DNA of 60,000 bases from NCBI GenBank assembly GCA_914767715.1, contig OU612075.1, forward strand, positions 2,296,001 to 2,356,000. The letters are read 5' to 3'. The notes below the pieces were generated by a model. It ran no database searches and was not told the origin of the DNA. It worked only from the letters and a program-made list of their open reading frames with translations. Each line of letters opens with the position of its first letter. Position 1 is the stretch's first letter. The stretch is from Membranipora membranacea (lineage: Eukaryota; Bryozoa; Gymnolaemata; Cheilostomatida; Membraniporidae). Made by a program: the position numbers and the translations under genes. Shown here piece by piece: positions 12,167-24,652 of the stretch.

Positions 12167-12448
12167 GATCGGGACTGAAAAAAAGCAAGGTAAATTAAAA
12201 GAAAATCAAACTTTCCTAAAGTTGTTTTTTAGACTGAAATTAATCCAAAACAAATGCTCAAGTATCTCAGCGCAGCTCCAATAGTTAGAGTCGTCTGGCC
12301 CTCCCAACAAGCCCCGACAACTCCAACGTGTTTTATAAAGTACTGATCTGACAACAAGGAAGTCATGTGATCACTTTGTATTGAATTGTGGGAGACTTAA
12401 ACTCATCAATCCTTTGGTTGCTAGCCTTGAGACTGTGAACTAAGTTAA

Positions 12449-12532
12449 TGCCTTGTATGGCTTCAAAAGAAGATCTCGAAAAGAGGTCAATGCCTTGTAT
12501 GGCTTCAAAAGAAGATCTCGAAAAGAGGTCAA
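12449..12532. repeat. 42-bp tandem duplication upstream of GY1 coding start
   Basis: AATGCCTTGTATGGCTTCAA and the following AAGAAGATCTCGAAAAGAGGTC occur twice in a row. It lies in a ~560-bp stretch (about 12205-12770) in the 5' UTR intron of GY1 that is missing at the matching place of GY3 (near 38830). Confidence 0.85.
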
Positions 12533-13005
12533 TGATTTAACCCAAAGCGGTTGTCTTTTTGTGGCATTCTTGAATTGGCATAACCTGACTAAGAGGGTTG
12601 CCACTTGCCTTGCTTATTTGTAATGTGGTATATTCTTGCAAATGTTTATTTATACCTTGTACTTATACTATGAGTCATTGGTGTGCTTTGGTGATACTTG
12701 AACCAATAAACATAGTCTTCATTATAAACTTCACAAACAGGATTGATTGATGAATTAAAAAAATGTTGTTGTTATCATTCATAATCTGGAGAATATCAAT
12801 TTTAAAAATGGAAAAGCAGATTGAAAAGATTCCTATTTAAATTTTTCTTTCTGTTATAAGTTAGCATGCATATGTTAATCGATGTAATGAGTTCCACAGC
12901 TATATATATTTATAAGTTTTATCGATCAACACTTTATTTTCTAACACATGTGTATTTTTCAACACAATATCTTACAGGTTGTAGTTGTGTTCTAGGTCTA
13001 CTTAC

Positions 13006-13150
13006 TCGGTTTGAGGTGATCGATGGATCTGGTTCTCTGCAGGTTTAAGTCAGGAATGATTTTCTCTCGCTCTCCTCATCCCTTTATACTGGAGCAGCTG
13101 TTATTATCACCTCGACAACAAGTTCATTACCCTGACAACAACTTGTTCGG
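13006..13150 (-). promoter_or_regulatory. GY1 core promoter and 5' UTR exon
   Basis: On the minus strand TATAAAG lies at 13082-13088, preceded by the same module as GY2 (TGTTGTCAGGGTAATGAAC, GTGATAATAACAGCT, CTCCAG). It is followed by a leader with GATGAGGAGAGCGAGAGAAAA and TCATTCCTGACTT, and a donor GTAAGT after position 13006. Confidence 0.65.
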
Positions 13151-16100
13151 CATTAAAACTGTTAATGGAAAAAAAAACATCGATATTAATTCGGGCATCA
13201 CTGGTATTATTTGGTTATTATCATAACCTTAATGCTGCTACTGGACAAAATACCTCGTCATCCCACCAGTGTCATAATCGTGCATCCTGTAATCTGCAAG
13301 ATTATGATGTATTGGTGAGATGGTTGTATATCCTCTTGAATCATATCATGCTGTGATTCACTGGAGGGGATCATAATAAAACACTCCAGTTCAAGTTTAG
13401 CAGAAAATGATGGGGGTACTTTGTTAGTCAATCTCAAAAGCCAGGGACCTTACACTATAAGTCAGGTAAGATCTTAGCCATTCAACACACCCAACATACT
13501 TGCCAAGTGATTCAAATTCAAAAGTGGGAGATTTAAATTTACAGCGATACTGCACTGCATTGTGGTGCTTCGAGAGTGCGAAGCACCCGGGTTGTCCACC
13601 TGGGGTTTAGGGGCGGTTCAAACCCCCAACAGGATCCGGGGCATAGCCTCGTCTGATGATGCTCGGAGAGCGTTTCTAGCCACTAGAAATGGCTAAAAGG
13701 CTAAAACATATATTTGACCCCAAATAATTTCAAACTGATACACTTTAAACACTTACCATCAACACATGGGCCCCTGGGACTTACATGCCCTTACTTTACC
13801 AATGTCCAGAATCAGCCACTCCATTGACTATATTAGTCTGAATTTTGATGAAACAGGTAAATTTCTTAACATTATTGAATAGCACAATTCCTTTTAATTT
13901 TATGTGCTAAGACCTTACCTTAGGTCAGGTGGCTAGATTTACCAATAAGATTTCAAGGGTGCATGTGCTTTGTACACTTTGAGTTTGTCTCTGTTTATCA
14001 GTGGCTGGCTTTTTTTACCGCTTAAGTCGATGATCACGCTGTGCTTGTCTCAGTCATATTAATTAGCACCCTTTATCTCTAACTAGCTAGATAACAGTAG
14101 GTTGTTCAAGAAAAATCGACCATCTTTCTAAAGATGTATAGTTTTTTATTAGGGTGCATCAGCTTCATTGAGAACAGACACTTTCAACATTTACATGCTA
14201 GTAGTGTGGAACTTGTTACAAACTTAGCTCATAGGACACAGTCATGTAATATTGGTAAGCGACAGTTTATCGCACGCTTCTCCAATGATATAAAGTACCG
14301 CGATTTCTTGCGTAGCGGATGGGTAGTAACGGAAATCAACATTTATTTAGATCTGGATCATTATTCCCTAAGAGCATGTTTTTAGGCAGCTGCTTGTTAA
14401 TGTACATAAAAGCCTCTGCAGCTTTTTTACCGCAATTTTTCTGAGCTCTCTTTGTTTTTTAGTCATAGTGATACACTCTAAATGGTGCACTTTGGGGTGT
14501 ACACTAACAACTAGTTAATGGCAGATGCTCAATTCATATAAATATACAACTCACCGAATTACACTATTCTACCTCTGAATCGACAACCATCAAAGTAATT
14601 TAATCCTGATCGACCTGTCCTGTTACGGTGATATCGAACCTAGAGATAGACAAAAACATGGGTGAGAGACAACGTCATGATAGAAAACATATACAAATAT
14701 AAACAGAACAAGATATTAACTCGCAAGCACAATCACGCAATCATGTTGTTGTTGTTTGTTGTTGTTGTTTGTTGCTGTTTTTGTTGTTATTTTCTGGTGG
14801 TTTTCTGGTGTTTTATAATACTATCTAATACTGAATATGTGGCTAGATATCTGGGTCCTGCTGCCACATATTTCAGCTCCAATTAATATTTTTTGTTGTG
14901 CTCAGTTCTCTCGGTGGATCAAGAGTCCCTGAGCTAAGCTCTTTACTTGCTATTAATACCTCACTCACTCTCCCTAATCATCCATGTTCATTCATTTAGG
15001 GCTTCTCATTCATACTGTTTAACATATTTGTGATACTTTGTAGTTGTCTTCTCTTGTACATGAGAAGGCAACTAGCAAATGTAATACATAAAATTCCTCA
15101 TACTCACAATCTCTACTAGGATTCACATTACGCGTAACCACATTCATCTAAACTCGTTCACAACAACAGGCTTAAGCAGTATAAAAAGCACCTTTCATTG
15201 TCCAATCCAATGTTGTTGATATTTCCATTCAATTCTACACTATCGATTAAGCAAGCACCTGAATGATAGAAGCTGATCAAATGTCCTTTTAAGAGAAGGC
15301 GCATAAACTTGCAAGCAGCGCAGTTTCGTTTTCTATTCATTAACCAATCGCTTTTACTTAGGTTAGTTGTGCAGAGCTCTTTTGGCAACCAATTTTCAGA
15401 TATTATTAATCCAATCAGGGATATTTTTTGCCTTTAAAGCCAGTGAAGGACAGTTACTTAAGTTACCTTGAATCCATCTGACACTCTTTAACTGTTGGGA
15501 AAAGAAGTGAGAGGAAGGAAAGTTCTGAAGGTCATTGAAAGTTTCAATTCTCCGTAAGTCTCTGCCTTCTTCATCTCAGAAACCTTGCAATGCAGTGGCT
15601 AGGAATCCTGAGTATCAAACTTGCTCAGAGGGAGGGTTAAGGGCACCTCTAACTGCTTAGTTAAGGCAGTTGTGGTGCTACACTATCCCTTTGTGATGAT
15701 ATTAGAGGGGCACTAAATTCCACCCCTAGTGAATAAGATTGATATGAGTAGACCCTATGTGGGGAATTTCAGTCTTTGACTGTTATATATATTAAGCACT
15801 GAGGACACATTCTATTCATACATTCTATTCATACATTCTATTCCTACACATGTTTTGTCTGTTATAATAATCATTTATTATATGCTACGACTGTAACTAT
15901 TTTTAGCATATTTAGCCCTCTTACAACTTGACACTTCATGTTTGCTAGCGGGACGAGACTAAACGCACTGATTATTTTTACTGATATATACATTAAATCT
16001 TTGTAACTCTGTTAGTTTTAGTAAGATAGTTAGTACACAATAAAATCATAGTATAGTTGATCAACAACACATTTTTATGCCTGGCTGGTAGCCTTGATTT

Positions 16101-16485
16101 AAACTGACTTTTCGACTGGCAGGTTGCCGTTAAGCCTTACACGTTCATCAGAACAAGTTGGAGATCGGGAATAATTATGCCACGCCCATGCTGGCTATCC
16201 TGACAAGATAGAATTTCCCGACACCTAGATCAAGGATGATCCAATTTTTGCCTGCATTCAGGTTTTGAGCCGCCGCCGGCTCATCATCAGAATGGGAATG
16301 ACCAAACTGCAGGCTAATTGTATCATACTCGACCTAAGAAGACCCTGTAAAATGCAAGGTTTTTTTCAAATGTCAATGTCTAATAATCTTAATTGATTTA
16401 ATTGTGAAGCATTACTCTCAGGTGTTTTTTTGAGTTGATTGTTCTATATCAAATAAAGCCTTGTTTTATAGTCAGAGACAGCTGG
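13151..16485. other. Intergenic between divergent GY1 and TRIM B
   Basis: No coding gene supported. It contains the GC-rich repeat, a stretch at about 14680-15075 (with GTTGTT-rich DNA) absent from turn 2, and a three-fold ATTCTATTC-TACA repeat near 15810-15855. GY1 and TRIM B are transcribed away from each other, so TRIM B regulatory DNA must lie here. A probable UTR acceptor (TTTATAG) precedes the TRIM B start codon. Confidence 0.5.
13561..13692. repeat. GC-rich repeat with hairpin, turn 1
   Basis: GGTGCTTCG (13564-13572) pairs with CGAAGCACC (13579-13587). GC-rich DNA with GGGCGGTTCAAACCCC and GGGGCATAGCCTCGTCTGA follows, unlike the AT-rich surroundings. Probably an interspersed repeat fragment; family not identified. 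The copy in turn 2 is at about 39601-39734. Confidence 0.4.
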
Positions 16486-19400
16486 ATGGCGTACACCGCT
16501 CAGGCTAACAGGGGAGATGTCATATCATGTGGAACTTGTCTTGAGGTAGAAGGTTTTGTCTTATTGAATCCGAAGCGTCTACCGTGTCAGCATATAGTCT
16601 GTGTTAGATGTCTAGAGGCGCAGAAGGAAGATGGAAAGATTATCAAGTGCTCCATATGCAAGTAAGTTCAAGTGATGGCCTCTGCAATAACCCAATGTTT
16701 GCATCAAGGTTCACTTTTGCAGGCTTATATACCTGTATTCACACTCCCTGCTGAATTTAGAAGCCAAGAGGAGGTTATACTCCGTTTGCTTTTAGTAACC
16801 CCACTTTATGACCTATTTTCCTGACGACCCATAACTTTGGGGGTCGCATACTATGGTCCTGTTACTCAAGACCAGCCTTATCTCAGTGGCCGCATAATTG
16901 TCTTAGAACCGTAGAGATAAGGTAACACAAGACTGATAAAACATGTCTGTGTTGTCATACTACAGATACTGCATACTGAAACAATTCAGCTGACTCCCAT
17001 TGCAGCTGTCTGAGAACTTAGACTAACCTAGCCAATGTGTTGGCTCAGTTTAGCCAATACATTGACTAAGTTGGCTAGGTTTAAATTACCCCCTTTCAAT
17101 TTGTTTGCTCTGTTACATACTGGTCAGGAGCATCCCTCCACATAAAAGCGAAGAGCTACAAAATTTGGACCAAATTTATAGGATCATTTCCATTAAATCT
17201 TTTATTACTGTACTTTATAAGAAAGCAGTATGAGATGACTATAGATGAGCTGCCGTTTGCTCAAGCGCAATGTGATTATTTCTGTGATCCTTGTATGAAG
17301 AAAGGAGTGCAGATTAAGACAGCTAAAGTATTCTGTACTGCATGTAAGAGGAAGTACTGCGCTGTGCATGAGGAGGTTTGTAATGGAGATAACCGCTGGT
17401 TCAAGAATAAAGGAATTTTGTCATGAGTGTGATTGTGACAGGCCTTACTGCAGTTTGCTCAAGTAAAATGGTCAAGTATTCTAGTGGTTTGTTGGGGTCA
17501 AGGTCTCCAAGGTGCCGTGTTTGGTCCACTTCAAAGTAATAAATCTAAATTTGGATTAAGCTGATATATCCAACAGCCTATGTTCAAAGAATGTTGAGTT
17601 GTCATCTCATTTTTAGCGAGAAGACAATTCTTTACCAACAATGGGAACAGAGCTTCATCATTGGATTATGAAATGACAAAAAACTATAACTGTACCCATC
17701 AGTGGGCTATAAGATAAGGAATTAGAGTGTGCCACCATTAAAAATTGGTGTTTTTTATCACATAGTCCACTCCTAGGTATGGAAACTCCATCAGATACCT
17801 TAACTGTGACATCGCCTCCGAACCTAGCCTGTCTTGACAAGTTCTGTTGGGTGGGTGTTCTCCCCCCTTTTTCAACAAAGCTTGTCAAGACAGGCTATTC
17901 TAAACTAATCTCAGTTGTATTTTAATAACCTCATTTTAGGCACACAATGACCTAAATGAACGTCATAAGATGATATCGATTGAGGCTTACAAAGAGTCAT
18001 TTTTGTCTGAAGAGCTGCGTTACTGTAAGAATCACAAATCAGAGCCGATTACCATTGGTTGCAACAGATGTTGGATATTGCTCTGTCCTCTCTGTATATC
18101 ATCAACTAGTAACTGTAGGACAGGTGAGCTGGCTTATTTTCCATCTTGTGACATTCAGATTCCTCTATCAGACTGTACAATAAAACTTAGCTTTGCGATG
18201 CAGACTTTTGGTGGCTTTACAACCATAAATAATGCTTCCTTTGAACCAATGACGACCCCTGTGTCACCAATCACCTTGTAGTGAATAACGAGCTGGCCAA
18301 CGAGTTATGGTATTGCATGAGCAATGAGACAAAGACAGCTTGTTGTTACCAGTCTTCTCTGAGTGTTTTTATATCCTTAATAGGTAGACCGCATAATTTG
18401 ATGGCTTTGAGCGAGTTGGAAAAGGAGATCACACGGAATGTGCAGGCGCCTAAAAAGGTAGAGGATCAGTTTGAGGAGTTTTCTGCCATCGTCAAGGAGA
18501 CAGTATTGAGTCTAAGCCAATGGGACATTGATACAGAGCAATCTATCTCTGCTCTTCACAAAGCTAGAGATGAGCAGGTATTTTACTCTACCACCAACAA
18601 ACGAAAATACTCAGAGATATGAGTTCGCCTGACAACAAATGCCATTTTCTGGGCTTTAAATAGTTTATTAATGCGCTTTCTGAATCCTCAGACTACGAGT
18701 GTGTTTCATCCTAGAAAGTAAAATGAATCCTAGATAAGAGTGCAGCAAGCAATCAGTTTTTGACGGAGGAGTTCGGTGCAACTATCCTAATCATTGATAT
18801 TCACCATCTTAACCAAGAGTGAAGCATGCTACTGCATGACTTTTCCATTGAGAGCTCATTAGTATGCCTGCATAGAGCTGTGGAACATGCATAGGGTTGG
18901 AACGGGAAGAATTTTGGAAATGAAATGTAAACAAGACCATTATTCTGTCTATTGATTGTAGCTAAGGGAGATAGCTTCCAGATATGCATCGCTAGAGGAT
19001 GAACAAAGAAGGTCAAGAGGTCGAGGTAAAGAACAGCTCTTGGAGTATCAGGAGAAGGCAGTGACGAAACTATCAGAACTACATGAGTATCTAAAAGTTA
19101 TGAGGCCGCAGAAACCTAAAAAACATGTGGTATATTTTCAGCTATTCCAGCTTGAGCTGTTGGCATTTCTGTTTTTTGATCATGATGTAGAATGGCATGA
19201 TGCTAAACTGGAAATTAGGATATTAGAGACACTGGGCCCCTCATTTTTTCTGATTATATATCTTATGACCTACCCCTTCTCCTTCTCCCCCCCCCCCCCA
19301 AACCCCCAATCACCAACCTTGCTTAAGTTTCTTAAAGAGTTATCTCTCCCATATCCATGAGTAGACAACAACACATTAATTTAAATGTGTAAATACGTTC

Positions 19401-21550
19401 CCATATCCTCATTCATCATTTCAAGCCATTCTCATTTTCCACATTCCACTTCAGTAATTTTCAGATAATTTCTATTAGGAGATTGGGTGTGTAGGTATCA
19501 TCAAACCAGCAGTTGTGTTCCCTGGGCGATCAATGATATTTAATACATGAGATGTTCATAGGCTGATCAGGGTCGGGTCATCGTTTTATCATTATTGTGA
19601 TGAAAGAATAGACATCTCTTACAGTCACCTGCTTTGCAATTTTTGCATTTTTAGGTCGATGTTATATATGCAAGAGGGTCATATCTGAAACAAATGGATT
19701 CATTCAAAAAGATTGTTTTCCCTGGCATAACAATCAAGGGACTGCAAAAGTTTGTCATAACAGGTACGATTCGATAAATTGTAATCATTTAAGACCAACT
19801 CCAAGATACTGCTCAACTCAACTCAACGCGCTTTCCAAACAATACTGCAGGTTTTTTATTGATTGTTCCACAGTTGTGCTCTCTGCCTCAAGAAAATAAC
19901 ACAGCAGGTTATCAGGCTAGAACTGTTCATGAGGGGAATTTTCCATTTTTCTATTATATAAATACCACACAATATCCGATTTACTCCTTTTTGTGTTATT
20001 TTCCTTTATGATAATGAACAATTTATTTGTGCAGAGACAAAGTTCAGAGATATTGAGATGAAGATTGAAGTTGCTGACGACTTCATTGATGCACCAAAAG
20101 GCGGATCAGCAGAAAAAAAGCCAACATTACCTCCAACTTCTCTTCAATTTGTGAAAAAGGTTGCTGTAAAAAACCCAGCTAGAGTTTGTCATTGCCAAGG
20201 TTTCACATACGTGGGAAAGCGGAACAATGAAGTTGACAGAATCGATCAACATGGAAATGTAACGGCAGCATACATTAAACCTCCAGGATTCCCAGAATGT
20301 GTAACCGCTCATGAAGCCAGACTGTATATACTGGTGATGGGGAAATCTTACTCAGTCCATGTATACGGTCTGAACGGTACCCAGCTGCTCACCTGGAAAC
20401 ACGGAGACAGAGACTCTAGCGTCAGTCTGGGTCTGGCTCTCACCATCGCGAACAATCAGCTTGTTATTGCTGACAGAACCTGGAAGAGTTTCCTTGTCTA
20501 CAGTCTGACTGGAGCACTGATGCGGAGTGTCACATGTGATCTCATCGGTGAGACAAAGGTATCTATGTGCTCTGCAGAGGGTAATTCGATCTTAGTAACT
20601 AATAACAGTACCAAACCCCATCTATACAAATTTAATCTGACATCGGGAACTGTAGAATGGCGCTCAAATGAAACTGCTGAACCGTCAACGATTACGAGAT
20701 TAAAAGGAGAGTCTGCACTTGTTTGTGAAATCACCCACAGAAATTAGACAAAGCTCTCTGTTATAGACACCACTGCAGGTGAGCTAAGAGTTTGATTAAC
20801 GTAAATCGGCCTCAACTACAATTAAGTAATCCTACAGTCTGCCCTGCAGATAATACATGATGACGAACATTTTTAAACAATTTTCTTGAGAAACTCCCCT
20901 CAGGCAGATATCGCAGCCTTAAATACAGGACTGCCTGGGGTAAAGACTCATTCCTCAGACACTTGATTTTGATATTGCAAGATATTTTTTAATCCACTAG
21001 AAGTCAGACTTTACTTTACTCATTTTGTTTATGTTTCTTTTTGGTATTCCCTACTCATGTAACAGTATAAACACTCAATCTCGCAGCATACCTAATGTTT
21101 GTGACAAAATAAACCAACCAACCATTGATCTCGTCATGATATGGTCCCGGATATGGTATCAGAAATCAAGGCTGTCTAGGGTCCATCACTTTAACTTAAC
21201 TTGTAAAAGACCTGCCATAACAGTCTTAATCTCTCTACAAATGTTCGGAGGAGTATCCGGCCCTAAAGTAATCTAAGGGGTTTGGGTTACAAACAGTGAT
21301 GGTCATTTTTCCTTTCCCCAACATTCTATTCATGTTTCATTTAAAATAAAAAATCAGTAGTGCTCTCTTTGATAAGCTGTCTGTTTGAATGATCCTTCTA
21401 ATATTTTAAGGAAAAGTCCTGAGAGAACTGGTCGATCCAGAGAATCGACCCTATGGCGGTGTTTATGACATTTGTCTTCATGGGGACACAGTTATCATAC
21501 CGAGAGAAAGAGAGAATGATGTTCTATGCTACAAGCTGAAATATGACTAG
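16486..21550 (+). CDS. TRIM-NHL-like protein, copy B, with premature stop in the propeller
   Basis: Coding exons: 16486-16661, 17222-17375, 17940-18123, 18384-18577, 18962-19129, 19655-19763, 20035-20778 and 21411-21550, with GT-AG junctions and consistent phases (1,869 nt, 622 residues if read through). The start is the ATG of MAYTAQANR, just after a probable UTR acceptor (tttatag). RING cysteines/histidine: C15, C18, C34, H36, C39, C42, C55, C58. B-boxes lie in exons 2-3, the coiled coil in exons 4-6 and the NHL-like propeller in exons 7-8. In exon 7 the codon at 20745-20747 is TAG where copy D has CAG (Gln), so translation would stop at 565 residues and lose the last propeller strands. Exon 8 downstream is still open and ends in KLKYD. 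Candidate poly(A) signals AATAAA lie at 22137 and near 22151. It may be a recent pseudogene, a truncated functional ligase, or carry a sequencing error. Confidence 0.82.
17825..17897. repeat. 17-bp perfect inverted repeat in intron 2 of TRIM B
   Basis: TAGCCTGTCTTGACAAG (17825-17841) and its exact reverse complement (17881-17897) are separated by 39 bases rich in CCCCCC and TTTTT. It can form a hairpin in the pre-mRNA and could be a remnant of a foldback element. The same structure is at 46625-46697 in TRIM D. Confidence 0.8.
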
Positions 21551-22261
21551 AGACTTATATTTCTACTATTACCAAGGAGCAACAGCGACGGAGTAACCAA
21601 GAAGTAACAGCTACTCCGTGCTATTACTATCGCAGTAGTGGGATGGACCTGCAGATCGTTTATGAAGCCGTGTATTTTAAAGGTTGCCCTTTAAGTATTG
21701 AGGTTTTCTGAAAAATAGCAGCTAGCAATATACATGACATTGATCATTTGTCTTACGTATGAAAAATCACAAAGTTGGGGAATTAATCAATTGTCCGCCC
21801 CTTGATTAATCTATCTTAGATATACTTATGTTTGAATTATTGATTTATAAACATAAACAAAGGGGCATCTTGGTTTTTAACATAATCAGAGCTGTAAAAG
21901 CTGGAATTCACATGGTGAGCAGTTCCTGGCTCTTCCCATCCTGGACAGCGTTGGATGGAAAGTCAAAATGTTCCTACCAACAGACTTTTGATCAAGTGCC
22001 ATTCTATATTCCGCCTTTGCTCTATTTATAGAGAACGTCGTAGGTACGATACCTGAATTTCATTCCTCCATTGTTTTACATTCAAAGTTTGGACACTGCA
22101 CATGCTTAGAAACCAACTTCTTATTGTTTCAATCCCAATAAAATGCCGCTTGAAATAAAGCTCTCATTCCATTAAATCACCTTGTGAGTTCTTGTTGAAG
22201 TTCATGCACTACGACTTAAAAATTCAAAAGGTTCAAGCGACAGTAAAACTAATTGTTTCAG

Positions 22262-22516
22262 TGCCTTTCTGATGATAACGGACGCTTGCTTTTTGTTAGC
22301 CTTCCTCCAAAAAATTACTGAGTTTTGTCACACCTAGCATGTTCTCCTGACAACACCAGGGCTCGAACCGACGACGAGAAAACAGGCTGCCTTTCTGATG
22401 ATACCGGACGCTTGCTTTTTGTTAGCCTTCCTCCAAAAAATTACTGAGTTTTGTCACACCTAGCATGTTCTCCTGACAACACCAGGGCTCCAACCGACGA
22501 CGAGAAAACAGGCTGC
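22262..22516 (-). repeat. 126-bp tandem duplication downstream of TRIM B, B-box-like on minus strand
   Basis: TGCCTTTCTGATGATA..GGACG begins at 22262 and again at 22388. Both copies contain CCAGGGCTC.AACCGACGACG. Read on the minus strand, the first copy gives GGTTCGAGCCC, close to a Pol III B box; the second has one substitution there. The same pair occurs at 51067-51321. Confidence 0.75.
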
Positions 22517-22786
22517 CTCTGATCACACTTACACTGCACTTGATTATTGCTACTGTCGAGGTATATTGCCACAGTTCCCTGAAACTTTTCCCTAAGCTAC
22601 CAGCCACATCTCCAACTATGCGCTATGGGAATGATAAAAAAACTATCCGATATATTTACTTTTTTCATTTGCATTTTTTGTATACAAACACATACTAGAC
22701 TAATAGGTAAGGCAAGCCAAGCTTTATTCCTGCTTTAAACTATTCCCAATTAAAATCCTTTGCAATACACTTTATTTTGGTAAACC

Positions 22787-22801
22787 CCCCCCCCCCCCCC
22801 C
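22787..22801. repeat. Poly-C tract downstream of TRIM B
   Basis: About 15 Cs; copy D has a similar run near 51592. Further C or G runs lie at 19289-19299, 48089-48101, 24942-24952 and 53739-53748. These are the main places where the otherwise near-identical copies differ in length. Confidence 0.85.
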
Positions 22802-23572
22802 TCGATAGTGTCTTAAAGCAGGACAAAGCCAAATACAATATCGTTTTTCAGTCGTCATGAATTTTACATTTTTTCAAGGCTATTAATCTTCAAACTCTAA
22901 TCTCCTTGAATTTTTAAGTTTTATCACATGCATCGCCTATGGGTCAGCAATAATTTTGCCGTTACATCTCCGAACGATTTGTAAAATAATAAATGATGTT
23001 ATGGCAAGTGAAATTACATACCTTGGCAACACCCTCTTACTTTCTGCTAAATTTGGAGTGTTTTATTATTATCCAATGAATCACAGCATGTGACAGGAGC
23101 GGATTACAGGATCTGAAGGCTATTTTTAGCAATTTCAGAACCAGTTATTATCCGTTGAATGACAAGTGTATAATGAGGATGATGGTTGGATCACAAGGCA
23201 TTTTGCCATGTAGCAACGTGATGAGTCTAGGACAGATGTACTGTAACTTGAGTTTCACCAGACCAGGCGCTGTTATGTGGGTTTTAGATTTTGAGATTCA
23301 TTTTTCTCATTCCATTAATCATAAAACTTTGATGAAATTAACATCTACTTATTTATTTTATAAATATTATATTTTGCTTCTGTTGAAACAGTGGCCAGAT
23401 CACAAAGATTAAATCAATGAGGATAAGGCATTTTAATATCTGTCAGCATGGGATTTTGAGAGAAGTGATACTGTGATTACAATTTTATTTTTTCCAATTT
23501 GAGACTCTCCAAAAGGCAAAAGACGCTACTTTCAGATTTAAACATTACTGATACTGCTAAAAAGTTTATTAA

Positions 23573-23719
23573 CAGCATGTGGCCCGGTTTCAACCAATTT
23601 CACTCAAAGTTGAATTTGGAAGGTACAATTTTTTATATACTAACATTAGAATAGTACCTTTTTAGTACCTTCACATCTCAGCTTTGAGTGAAATTGAGTT
23701 GAAACTGTGCCATATGTTG
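23573..23719. mobile_element. 147-bp TTAA MITE downstream of TRIM B
   Basis: Flanked by TTAA at 23569-23572 and 23720-23723. Left end CAGCATGTGGCCCGGTTTCA; right end, reverse-complemented, CAACATATGGCACAGTTTCA. The inverted similarity runs ~45 bp per arm (AATTTCACTCAAAG shared), leaving a ~55-base centre. It would fold into a hairpin and has no coding capacity. Confidence 0.8.
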
Positions 23720-24111
23720 TTAATGTAATGAACCTTATAGCAGTTTTTTTAAATTAAACTAAGAACTCCAGAATGATACCAGAAACCTGATTCCTTCACA
23801 ATCACTTTAAATTTGAAACATGAGTTTGTTTTCAAATCATACATTAATTTACCTGAGGTCAAACATGTGATTTTGGATGCAAGATAATAAGGATATATTA
23901 CCTAAGCTAATGGTGAAGCTTTAGCCACAGATAGTAATTTAGCTAGCGGATAATACTCTTCACTTTTCTGATAGTCATTTTTGTTTTATTGTTCACAGCA
24001 TGATACAAAATTTGTCCCCATAAAGGATGCCAAATAAATTATGCAAATGTTAGAAGTAGTAATTTTAGTCTGATACCAATGGATTTTGTCCAGGAGCTGT
24101 TTCAGGGAAAA

Positions 24112-24231
24112 TTAACAAGGTGTTGTCATGGTAATGAACTTGGTGCCAAAGTGATAATGACAGCTACTCCAGTATAAAAGGATGAGGAGAGCAAGAGAAA
24201 AATCATTCCTGACTTTAACCTCAAACATCAA
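24112..24231 (+). promoter_or_regulatory. GY2 core promoter and 5' UTR exon
   Basis: TATAAAA at 24173-24179 lies ~30 bases upstream of a short leader (about 24205-24231) ending in donor GTGAGT. The ~60 bases before the TATA box (TGTTGTCATGGTAATGAAC, then GTGATAATGACAGCT and CTCCAG) are conserved in the inverted copy at GY1, although most other non-coding DNA between those copies has diverged. This suggests functional promoter elements. Confidence 0.7.
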
Positions 24232-24652
24232 GTGAGTAGATATTTTTCAATTTTTCAATGGATGGATGGATGGATTTTACTATTATCACTGACAGCATTA
24301 TTAAATGAAATTTAAACTCAACTCTGAAATTTGAAAACTGAAATGGTATCATTTTTAAATGAATTTCCCTCTTTTGTTGAATTCATGAATTTCTTTATTT
24401 ATAATACCACATTGTTATCCTCTGTCTTTTTCAACACTACAATAGTAATTTGACTTCAAACAAAATTTGCAAAAAAGTATTGATAATATTTGAGGTAATT
24501 TTATTGAATTAATTTAAGAAAAGAAAAAAAGTCATTTTTATTATATCCTGTGAATAACCATGTCCATTGATTGGTTGATTGGGTTTAGACACATAATTGT
24601 TGCTTTTCAAATTAATTAATTTGGTAATATTTTTTTACTTTCAGCCCTAATC

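Larger units (their letters stand above)
21551..24111. other. TRIM B 3' region and GY2 upstream DNA
   Basis: Candidate TRIM B 3' UTR to the AATAAA sites near 22137-22156. Then come the 126-bp duplication, the poly-C tract and the TTAA MITE. Small open frames here have no support as genes. Confidence 0.5.

Noticed and set aside
20498-20734. Minus-strand open frame inside TRIM B exon 7 (and 49299-49535 in D)
   Set aside because: It is antisense to the propeller-coding exon, with no independent support.
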